Origin: an uncultured Clostridium sp. | GTDB lineage: Bacteria > Bacillota > Clostridia > TANB77 > CAG-508 | Direction: 5' to 3' | Length of the DNA: 38,615 bases | Assembly: GCA_900555835.1 (NCBI GenBank) | Contig: USMK01000014.1 | Span: 1-38,615, forward strand | Part shown: positions 32,150-38,615 of the stretch, in pieces | How the letters are laid out: each line of letters begins with the position of its first letter | Position numbering within the stretch: the first letter of the stretch is position 1 | The notes under the pieces: model-generated | Databases searched by the model: none | The model's input: the letters and a program-made list of their open reading frames with translations, nothing else | What the model was told of the DNA's origin: nothing | Program-made: the position numbers and the translations under genes

Positions 32150-34348
32150 TTACCTTTTAAGCCTTAAAGCATTTAAAATTACTGTTAAACTGCTAAATAC
32201 CATGGCTAAACTTGCTATCATTGGGTTTATGGATATTCCGATAGGTTTTAGAACACCAATTGCAATTGGTATCATTAAAATATTGTAGAAGAATGCCCAG
32301 AATAGATTTTGTTTTATGTTTTTTATTGTTTTTTCGCTAATTGTTATTAGTTTTAATATAGAATTCAAGTCATTTCTTGTTAATATTACATCTGCTGAGT
32401 CCATTGCAATGTCAGTTCCGCTTTTTACACTTACACCTATATCACTATTTGTAATTGCTGGGCTATCATTTATTCCATCTCCACACATCATCACTTTATT
32501 GCCTTGTGCTTTTAACTCTTTTATTGTTTCAGCTTTTCCAGCTGGTAGAACATTTGATATAACTTTGGTTATACCCAAAGCACATCCTATTTTTTTCGCT
32601 GTTTCTGCATTATCTCCTGTTAGCATTATTGTTTGTATATTGTGTTTATTTAGATTTTCTATAACTTCTATTGCATTTTCTCTTATAATATCATTCACAC
32701 CAATTAATGCAATTATTTTTTGTTCTTTTACAACATATACAACACTATTCCCGCTTTTTGCAAGTTCTATTTCATCTTCTATATGGCTATTTTCTATATT
32801 GAATTTTTCTAGTATTTTTCTATTTCCTAGTATAATTTTTTCTTGTTCTATTTGTCCGATTACTCCAAATCCAGCAATATTTTGAATATTTTCTACATTT
32901 AAAGCTGATATTTTATTTTCTTGCATATAGTCTGAAAAAGCTTTTCCTATTGGATGTGTTGTTTTTTCTTCTATACTTCCAATTAGTTGAATTAACTTAT
33001 TTTCTTCTAAATCACTATAATTAAATATTTTTGAAATTTTTAACTTACCATAAGTTAAAGTTCCAGTCTTATCAAAAACAATTGTATTGATTTTTGAAGC
33101 ATTTTCTAATACTTCACTTTTCTTTACTAAAATTCCATTACTAGCACATTTTCCCTCACTTACGACTATTGCGAGTGGTGTTGCAAGGCCTAGTGCACAA
33201 GGACAAGCTACTACTAAAATAGTAACAAATGTGTTTATAGCTACCGCATAGCCAAATCCCAATAACAAATAAATTACAAAAGTTATTATTGCAATTATAA
33301 TTACAAGTGGTACAAAATATCCAGAAATTTTATCTGCAATTTTAGCTATTGGTGCTTTTGTGTTACTTGCTTCTATAACTAATTTTACTATTTCAGAAAC
33401 AGTTGATTCTTTTCCTATTTTTTCTGCTTTATACTTAATAAATCCATCATAATTTAAGCTTCCTGCAATAACCTTTTCGCCAATGCCTTTATTTACTGGT
33501 TTGCTTTCTCCTGTTATGAAAGCTTCGTCTAAGTGAGTTTTTCCTTCTATTATCTCTCCATCTACTGCAATTTTATCTCCTGGTTTGGCAATTACTATAT
33601 ATCCTTTTTTTATTTCATCCAATGTTACTTGTTTTTGTATTCCGTTTACTTCTATTGTAGCTTGATTTGGTGTTATTTCTACCAATTTTTTTATAGCATC
33701 TTTTGTTTTATCTTTGCTTATTCCATCAATATATCTACCAAATTTTACAAAATAAATAACAATTGCAGTGGATTCAAAATATAAATTCATTGTATAGTGA
33801 GTATAGCCTTTTAATATCATATACATTCCATATAAACTATATAAAAAACTGCTTATAACCCCAATTGAAACAAGTGTATCCATATTAGGAATTTTATGAA
33901 TTAAATTTTTATATCCATTTCTTAAAATATCATATCCATAAACTAAAAAAGCAATTGTTAAAACAAGTAATATTCCTGCATAATTTACAGGATTATGATG
34001 TGGATCTATTATATTTATTGTAGGCAAATTAACCATATGTCCCATTGAAATATACATTAGTATAATTGCTAAAACGGTAAAAATAATAAATTTTACTTTT
34101 TCTGTTTTGGTTTGTTTTTCTATTTTTAATTCCTTGAAAATTCCTAAACTTTTAAATCCAGCCTGTTTTACGTAATTTTCTAGTTTTTCTTGATTTAATA
34201 TGTTTTCATTATAATTTATTGTAGCATTTGACATAACCAAATTTACAGAAGCATCAAAAACACCATTTTGCTTATTTAAATATTTCTCTAATCCATTTGA
34301 ACAAGCACTACAAGTCATTCCATCAATTGATAAAATTATTTTCTTCAT
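32150..34348 (-). CDS. copA: Copper-translocating P-type ATPase
   Basis: A 732-residue P1B-type ATPase that exports Cu(I). The N-terminal heavy-metal domain has GMTCSAC (residues 10-16) as metal site. Membrane helices flank the CPC metal motif VACPCALGLATPLA; the phosphorylation site is FDKTGTLTYG; the ATP-binding HP motif is TTHPIGKAF; and GDGINDSPA is the hinge motif. The actuator has the ITGESKPV motif. Length is typical for a one-HMA CopA. The ribosome site AAAGAAGGTTAATAT precedes ATG, and only three bases separate it from the upstream copZ gene, so they form an operon for copper resistance. No CsoR or CopY regulator is in the window. Confidence 0.95.
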   Translation of the reverse strand: MKKIILSIDGMTCSACSNGLEKYLNKQNGVFDASVNLVMSNATINYNENILNQEKLENYVKQAGFKSLGIFKELKIEKQTKTEKVKFIIFTVLAIILMYISMGHMVNLPTINIIDPHHNPVNYAGILLVLTIAFLVYGYDILRNGYKNLIHKIPNMDTLVSIGVISSFLYSLYGMYMILKGYTHYTMNLYFESTAIVIYFVKFGRYIDGISKDKTKDAIKKLVEITPNQATIEVNGIQKQVTLDEIKKGYIVIAKPGDKIAVDGEIIEGKTHLDEAFITGESKPVNKGIGEKVIAGSLNYDGFIKYKAEKIGKESTVSEIVKLVIEASNTKAPIAKIADKISGYFVPLVIIIAIITFVIYLLLGFGYAVAINTFVTILVVACPCALGLATPLAIVVSEGKCASNGILVKKSEVLENASKINTIVFDKTGTLTYGKLKISKIFNYSDLEENKLIQLIGSIEEKTTHPIGKAFSDYMQENKISALNVENIQNIAGFGVIGQIEQEKIILGNRKILEKFNIENSHIEDEIELAKSGNSVVYVVKEQKIIALIGVNDIIRENAIEVIENLNKHNIQTIMLTGDNAETAKKIGCALGITKVISNVLPAGKAETIKELKAQGNKVMMCGDGINDSPAITNSDIGVSVKSGTDIAMDSADVILTRNDLNSILKLITISEKTIKNIKQNLFWAFFYNILMIPIAIGVLKPIGISINPMIASLAMVFSSLTVILNALRLKR

Positions 34349-34351
34349 ATA

Positions 34352-34564
34352 TTAACCTTCTTTTTCAACCTCAAATCCAATATCTTCTATTTTTTCTTTG
34401 AATACGCTTACATCTAGGTCTTCATTGACCATAACTGTAACTATTCCTGTATTATGATCAGCATTTACGCTTTCTACTCCATCAATTGTAGATAAAGCAT
34501 TCTTTACTCTTGATTCGCATCCTTCGCAAACCATTCCATTTACCTTTATTTTAAATTCTTTCAT
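34352..34564 (-). CDS. copZ: Copper chaperone (heavy-metal-associated domain)
   Basis: A 70-residue single HMA domain with the metal-binding loop VNGMVCEGCESRV near residues 8-20 and the usual ferredoxin-like pattern (VESVNADHNTGIVTVMV, then an acidic C-terminal strand). It carries Cu(I) to CopA or to a sensor. The Cys-Glu-Gly-Cys spacing is normal for CopZ-like proteins. The start follows GGAAAGGAATAAAA. copA begins three bases after its stop. A role for other metals (Zn, Cd) cannot be excluded, but the pairing with a CPC-type CopA favours copper. Confidence 0.92.
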   Translation of the reverse strand: MKEFKIKVNGMVCEGCESRVKNALSTIDGVESVNADHNTGIVTVMVNEDLDVSVFKEKIEDIGFEVEKEG

Positions 34565-34581
34565 TTTTATTCCTTTCCTTT

Positions 34582-35382
34582 TTATATACTTTTTCTTGGT
34601 GTAAATACCCTTAAATAATATGGATCCAAATCAGATAATATATCTCTTATCAATATTATGTTTCCATTACTGTCATTTATTTTTAAATTTGGGAAAGTTT
34701 TTAGCATTTTTTCGTCTCCCCAATATTTATCAACAAATGCCTTAACATCTGGGATTTCATATAATTCTCTACATTCATTTGCATATTTTTGTGCATTTGG
34801 TATTTGAACATTGTAATTATCTATAAGTCTTGTATAGAACATTTTTAATGCAAATCCAGTTATTAAACAATCAATTAGCAATAATGTAACACCTACAACA
34901 CCAAATATTTTCAGAGCTTTTGGTGATATTTTGTCTAACAATTTATCTATTTTAGGATTAAAATGACTCATTAAATAAATTGCCAAAATACCCCAGAAAA
35001 ATGAGAAAATTATGCATATTCTTCCATTTATATTAAAAGCCATATCTGAATAATCCCACCAAACAACGTGGAAAATCATTTCGCCTATCCAGCTTATTAC
35101 ATATTCAACTACTGAACCTATTAAAAATCCACCGAAAAATAAGCTGTAATTATTTTTGTTAAATCTTTGCAGTCCTAATATCATTATTACCGCTCCAACC
35201 CCATATATACCACAAAATGGTCCATATAAGAAGCTTTTTCTACTTTCTATAACACCCTTTGTAAGCAGTCCAAAACAAGTTTCCAAAAGCCAACCAACTG
35301 CACTATATATTATAAAATAAGCAAGTAATCTCCAAATACTTATTCCTGCTATTGTAAAACCTTTTTTCTTATTTTCTTCCAT
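34582..35382 (-). CDS. CmpB-like membrane protein (ABC transporter type IV family)
   Basis: A 266-residue protein of the PF06541 family (putative ABC transporter permease type, CmpB-like). It has about five to six membrane helices; family marks are GWLLETCFGLLTKGVIESR with FLYGPFCGIYGVGA following, then WWDYSDMAFNINGRICI. The C-terminal 80 residues are soluble. No ATPase partner is next to it. It lies 17 bases upstream of copZ in the same direction and may share its transcript, but no functional link with copper is known. The start follows AAAAAAGGAGGAATT. Confidence 0.88.
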   Translation of the reverse strand: MEENKKKGFTIAGISIWRLLAYFIIYSAVGWLLETCFGLLTKGVIESRKSFLYGPFCGIYGVGAVIMILGLQRFNKNNYSLFFGGFLIGSVVEYVISWIGEMIFHVVWWDYSDMAFNINGRICIIFSFFWGILAIYLMSHFNPKIDKLLDKISPKALKIFGVVGVTLLLIDCLITGFALKMFYTRLIDNYNVQIPNAQKYANECRELYEIPDVKAFVDKYWGDEKMLKTFPNLKINDSNGNIILIRDILSDLDPYYLRVFTPRKSI

Positions 35383-35522
35383 AATTCCTCCTTTTTTATA
35401 TCTCGATATATACTATACCATATTTTAATAAACTTTTGAAACTTTTTTTGCATTTTTGTTTTATTTTTTAGTATATTATGATAAAATAACAAGAATAATG
35501 AGAATTTAGGGGGTAAATTTTA

Positions 35523-35801
35523 ATGGAATTTAAAAAATGTAAAAGATGTGGATGCTTTTTTATGTCTGATAACGATATATGCGTAAAATGTGCACCAAAA
35601 GATAATTTTGAAATTATAAAACTTAGAAACTATTTAAGTAATAACGAAGTTTCTTCATTTGACGAAATATCTAGCAATTTATCTATTGCGCCAGCTAATT
35701 TAGCAAGATATATTGAAAATGACGAATTTAAAAATATTTGTAAAAACATAGGCAAAAATTCTTCTTGTGAAGGATTTAACAATATAAGTATTTCATTATA
35801 A
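35523..35801 (+). CDS. Small zinc-ribbon protein upstream of tyrS
   Basis: A 92-residue protein. The first 25 residues form a zinc ribbon: CKRCGCFFMSDNDICVKC, with two CxxC pairs. A helical part follows (FDEISSNLSIAPANLARYIEN) that looks like a small HTH, similar to flagellar-operon YvyF-type or MerR-like small regulators in Clostridia. Thirteen bases separate its stop from the tyrS ATG, so the two are co-transcribed. The start follows TTAGGGGGTAAATTTTA. A promoter may lie near 35448-35477 (TTGCAT and TATATT, 18 apart), but it is weak. A DNA-binding or RNA-binding role is inferred from the ribbon. Confidence 0.7.
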   Translation: MEFKKCKRCGCFFMSDNDICVKCAPKDNFEIIKLRNYLSNNEVSSFDEISSNLSIAPANLARYIENDEFKNICKNIGKNSSCEGFNNISISL

Positions 35802-35814
35802 TTAGGAGGATATT

Positions 35815-37033
35815 ATGACAGACGTATTTAAAATTTTAGAAGAACGTGGATTTATTGAGCAAATCACACACGAAAAAGAAGTTAAAGAATTATTTGCAAA
35901 AGGAAGTGTTCCATTTTATATAGGTTTTGATCCAACAGCTGATAGCTTACATGTTGGACATTTTATATCATTGATGGTTGCTTCACATATGCAAAAAGCA
36001 GGTCATAAACCTATTTTATTAGTAGGTGGAGGTACTGCAACAATTGGCGACCCTTCTCGGAAAAACAGATATGAGAAGAATGATGTCAAGAGAAGAAATA
36101 GATCATAATGTTGAGCAATTCAAAAAGCAATTTGCTAGATTTTTAAGTTTTGAAGGCGAAAATGCAGCAGTTATTGTTAACAATGCAGATTGGCTTTTAA
36201 ACCTAAATTTCATAGAATTTATGCGTAATATTGGTGTTCACTTTTCTGTTAACAGAATGCTTGCAGCAGAATGTTACAAACAAAGAATGGAACAAGGACT
36301 TACTTTCTTTGAACTTAGCTATATGCTTATGCAATCTTATGATTTTCTTCACTTATACGAAGAATATGGTTGTAAATTAGAATTAGGCGGAAATGACCAA
36401 TGGTCTAACATTATTGGTGGAGTTGAACTAATTAGAAAAATTGGAAAAGATGATGCTTTTGGTTTAACATTTAAACTTCTTACAACAAAAGAAGGCAAAA
36501 AAATGGGAAAAACAGAAAAAGGTGCATTATGGCTAGATGCAAGCAAAACTTCTCCATACGAATTTTATCAATATTGGAGAAACATTGATGATGCAGATGT
36601 TCACAAAGTTTTATCTCTACTTACATTCATTCCAATGGCAGAAGTCGAGAGATTAAGCAATTTACCAGGTGAACAAATCAATGAAGCTAAAAAAGTAGCC
36701 GCTTTTGAAATCACAAAACTAATTCACGGCGAAGAAGAAGCAAAAAAAGCCGAAGAAGCTGCAAATGCTCTATTTAGTGGAAGCGGAATTGCAGAAAATA
36801 TACCATCTACAAAAATAGAAAACAGCAACATCTCAATCCTAGACGCACTTGTTCAAACAGGCATAGCATCCTCAAAAGGCCAAGCCAAAACCCTAATTAC
36901 CCAAGGCGGAATTACCTTAAACGATTGCAAAATCACAGATATTAGCTATACCCTATCTGACAAAGATTTTGAAAATGGAAGTGCAATTATAAAAAAAGGT
37001 AAAAAAACATATCATAAATTGGAATTGAATTAA
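35815..37033 (+). CDS. tyrS: Tyrosine--tRNA ligase, +1 frameshift at CGG
   Basis: About 405 residues across two frames, the usual length for bacterial TyrRS. The class I site PTADSLHVGHF is near residue 45, the KMSKS-type loop is KKMGKTEKGALW, and the C-terminal S4 RNA-binding domain contains GIASSKGQAKTLI. Between codons 81 and 82 the frame must move +1: after IGDPS an in-frame CGG (36058-36060) is followed by AAA AAC in frame 0, but skipping the C reads GGA AAA ACA, restoring the conserved IGDPSGKT. In frame 0 translation ends about 15 codons later, before the catalytic half. The start follows TTAGGAGGATATT. It is preceded by the zinc-ribbon gene and followed by a strong terminator. Confidence 0.94.
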
Positions 37034-37040
37034 AGAAAGA

Positions 37041-37080
37041 AATGCAGTTTTTAAAACTAATTTTAAAAACTGCATTTTTT
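37041..37080 (+). terminator. Terminator of tyrS
   Basis: AATGCAGTTTTTAAAA and its exact complement form a 16-bp stem with a CTAA loop, followed by a run of T, starting seven bases after the stop. Confidence 0.92.
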
Positions 37081-37145
37081 CGTTATATGTAATATGTAAA
37101 ATTTATATTCTTATCAAATGATGCCAAGATTTATAAAAAACACCT

Positions 37146-38228
37146 TTATTCATTTGTTGTAAATTCTTCTGAATTTTTTTCAACAATGTTAATTGTGCTT
37201 ATGTATCCTAATGTATTATAATCAAATGAAACGGTATATGTTTTTCCAGCAACTAATTGTGATCTTGCTGTTGATAATCCAGTTGAATCACTTGTGGCTT
37301 CCCCGTTTCCTACCTTAACAGATATTATTTTATTAATATCTTGTGTAGCATTGGATGATATAACTGTTGAAATCAGTTGTTTTAAAGATGATCCTTTTTG
37401 GTCTCCCTCATATGAATCATAAGCACTATTAAATGCATTGATTTCTACTTGCCACGGTAACCCATCAGTAATAGTTATTTCAGTATAATTAGATATATGG
37501 TCATACATATTAAATATTATTCCTACAAATACACATATGATTGTACAAAAATATATTATATTAGCCATTCCTTTTTTATTTACTTTATTCAATATGTCCG
37601 ATATAATTAAAAATAAAATTGGAATTGCTAAAAGTATAATTAGAAATTCTTCTTTTTCTTCCCAATTTGATATAATCGCTATAACATATGTATAAATAGC
37701 CAAAATTGTTGTACTTAAGTAAAATTTTTTTCTATATAGCTCATCATTCTTACATAAATATTTAATTGCAGATTTGACAAAAATTAGCCATAATACGACT
37801 AGTATTCCTAGAATTATATACTTTAATTCAAATATATAACTCATAACATCATATAGATCAATTACCCCTACAATACGAGACTGAATAATTATATAAATAA
37901 GATATATGGTAGCTATTAAATATACCCTAATGGATAGATTTTCTTTTTCATTTACTCTTAGTACTATTGAAATTACCAATAGTATTCCAATAATAGCCAA
38001 CAGTAGCAACGTAGCTGAAAATTCAAGGAATGTACTAATATTTAAAAATAATATAATATCAATTACAACAGCACATATGTATATCCACTTTTTTTCATCT
38101 CCGATTATATTATTGTTTTTCTTTTGTTTATAATAGCGAATAAAATTAACCAACATAACAATCAATAAAATCGGTACAACTATACATAATAAAAGCTTTA
38201 CAAAATCATTATATCCGAACCTTGTCAT
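37146..38228 (-). CDS. Multi-helix membrane protein with soluble C-terminal domain
   Basis: A protein of 360 residues, not recognised. About eight hydrophobic helices fill the first 260 residues, with short loops and the charged stretch KKFYLSTTILAIYTYVIAII. The last 100 residues (from ITITDGLPWQVEINAF) are polar and probably outside the membrane, with two strand-rich parts: AYDSYEGDQKGSSLKQLI and KTYTVSFDYNTLGYIS. It could be a surface sensor or transport-linked protein. The start is uncertain: I prefer ATG at 38228, about nine bases after GTGGGATG. An upstream ATG at 38255 has no ribosome site. It converges with tyrS, and the terminator between them may serve both. Confidence 0.6.
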   Translation of the reverse strand: MTRFGYNDFVKLLLCIVVPILLIVMLVNFIRYYKQKKNNNIIGDEKKWIYICAVVIDIILFLNISTFLEFSATLLLLAIIGILLVISIVLRVNEKENLSIRVYLIATIYLIYIIIQSRIVGVIDLYDVMSYIFELKYIILGILVVLWLIFVKSAIKYLCKNDELYRKKFYLSTTILAIYTYVIAIISNWEEKEEFLIILLAIPILFLIISDILNKVNKKGMANIIYFCTIICVFVGIIFNMYDHISNYTEITITDGLPWQVEINAFNSAYDSYEGDQKGSSLKQLISTVISSNATQDINKIISVKVGNGEATSDSTGLSTARSQLVAGKTYTVSFDYNTLGYISTINIVEKNSEEFTTNE

Positions 38229-38449
38229 AATAAAACATCCCACTTCACCCCCCATCGTCTTAAATGATTTTGTTTTCCTACCTCATAATATCATTACATA
38301 TAAAAAAAGTAAATACAATTTCTAAAACTGATTCTAAATCTTTGCCTCAAATTAAGAAAATTTGAATACAACATAAACATATTTTAAAAAAATGCGTATA
38401 TGTGCAAAAATTTAAAATGAGATGTTTTCTTATTCTCACAATTTCCTAA

Positions 38450-38605
38450 GCGAAACAGTAAAATATAAAATTTAAAAATCGAGTTTGACCTTACGGACTT
38501 TACTCAGGCAAGCCAGAACAGTGTGTATCTCAAAGCAATTTCCGTGCTACGCCAAAACGCCTTGGAAAACGGAGACTTTTTAAATTTTATATTTTACTGT
38601 TTCGC
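38450..38605. repeat. Long perfect inverted repeat (29-bp arms) at the right edge
   Basis: Arms 38450-38478 and 38577-38605 are perfect reverse complements over 29 bases, around a 98-base centre rich in GC compared with the surroundings and with several short pairings (TCCG/CGGA, GGC/GCC). It has the same arm length as the element at 7534-7637 and shares TATAAAATTT in the left arm, but the centres differ. It is upstream of the minus-strand gene at 37146-38228. The DNA from 38256 to 38449 shows nothing else I can support. Confidence 0.85.
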
Positions 38606-38615
38606 GGACAAGCAC

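Noticed and set aside
10657..36060. Random sequencing indels as the cause of the split genes
   Set aside because: Not excluded without reads, but all six are +1, all place an extra C at a codon boundary before GGN in sense, on both strands, and one (30316) was predicted from the rule. Random errors would not do this. The C-run break at 25382 shows what an ordinary indel looks like.
10657..36060. CGG simply reassigned to another amino acid
   Set aside because: Reassignment would keep the frame, but at the six sites frame 0 soon meets stop codons and homology continues only in the +1 frame.

Overview
The window is AT-rich DNA with Shine-Dalgarno-led genes, most of them on the minus strand. It looks like a Bacillota chromosome of the Clostridia type: a YyaC-family spore protein implies endospores, and the core genes (ribonuclease J, SecG, GltX, TyrS, RecD2, a CopA/CopZ pair, a FucO-type dehydrogenase) fit an anaerobic gut-type Clostridia. 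I see no rRNA, tRNA or CRISPR array.

Layout. 1-9.9 kb: sporulation gene yyaC with two small unknowns, a plus-strand P-loop NTPase fused to a CYTH-like domain, then deoD, a DUF951 gene, gltX and rnj, then fucO and a plus-strand DUF3800 gene. 9.9-20.2 kb: a Rieske/FAD oxidoreductase, secG, a large prepilin-like surface protein, recD2, a glycosyltransferase-like fragment, an alpha/beta hydrolase and a polysaccharide deacetylase. 20.2-31.2 kb: an 11,041-bp integrative element. 31.2-38.6 kb: a DUF4362-like protein, copA-copZ, a CmpB-like membrane protein, a zinc-ribbon protein with tyrS, and a large membrane protein.

The integrative element is inserted in a peroxiredoxin gene exactly at the peroxidatic cysteine codon. 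The gene's 5' part lies at 31229-31387 and its 3' part at 19645-20203. A 15-bp direct repeat (CATACGGGGGTAAAA, encoding FTPV plus the first two bases of the Cys codon) marks both junctions, and inverted-repeat arms lie just inside. A large serine recombinase sits at one end and an HTH protein at the other. The cargo (VanZ-like, DUF3221-like, acetyltransferases, an acyltransferase, small membrane proteins) is bracketed by two copies of a three-hairpin motif whose stems are kept while their bases change.

The most striking observation concerns decoding. I searched all annotated genes by eye and found seven in-frame CGG codons. At six of them the reading frame must move +1 to keep the protein intact, always skipping the C and reading the next GGA or GGT as glycine. 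The genes are the FAD/Rieske oxidoreductase, a small ORF after the prepilin gene, recD2, the element's serine recombinase, a small element gene, and tyrS. CGG in other phases is common and harmless. This suggests that CGG is an unread or +1-shifting codon in this lineage, used by both the chromosome and its mobile element. The single exception (1593-1595, in the plus-strand NTPase) is followed by G, whereas all six shift sites are followed by A or T.

Two cargo genes are broken in other ways: an O-acetyltransferase with one in-frame TAA, and a gene with a probable one-base loss in a C run. I call these ordinary decay or sequence errors.
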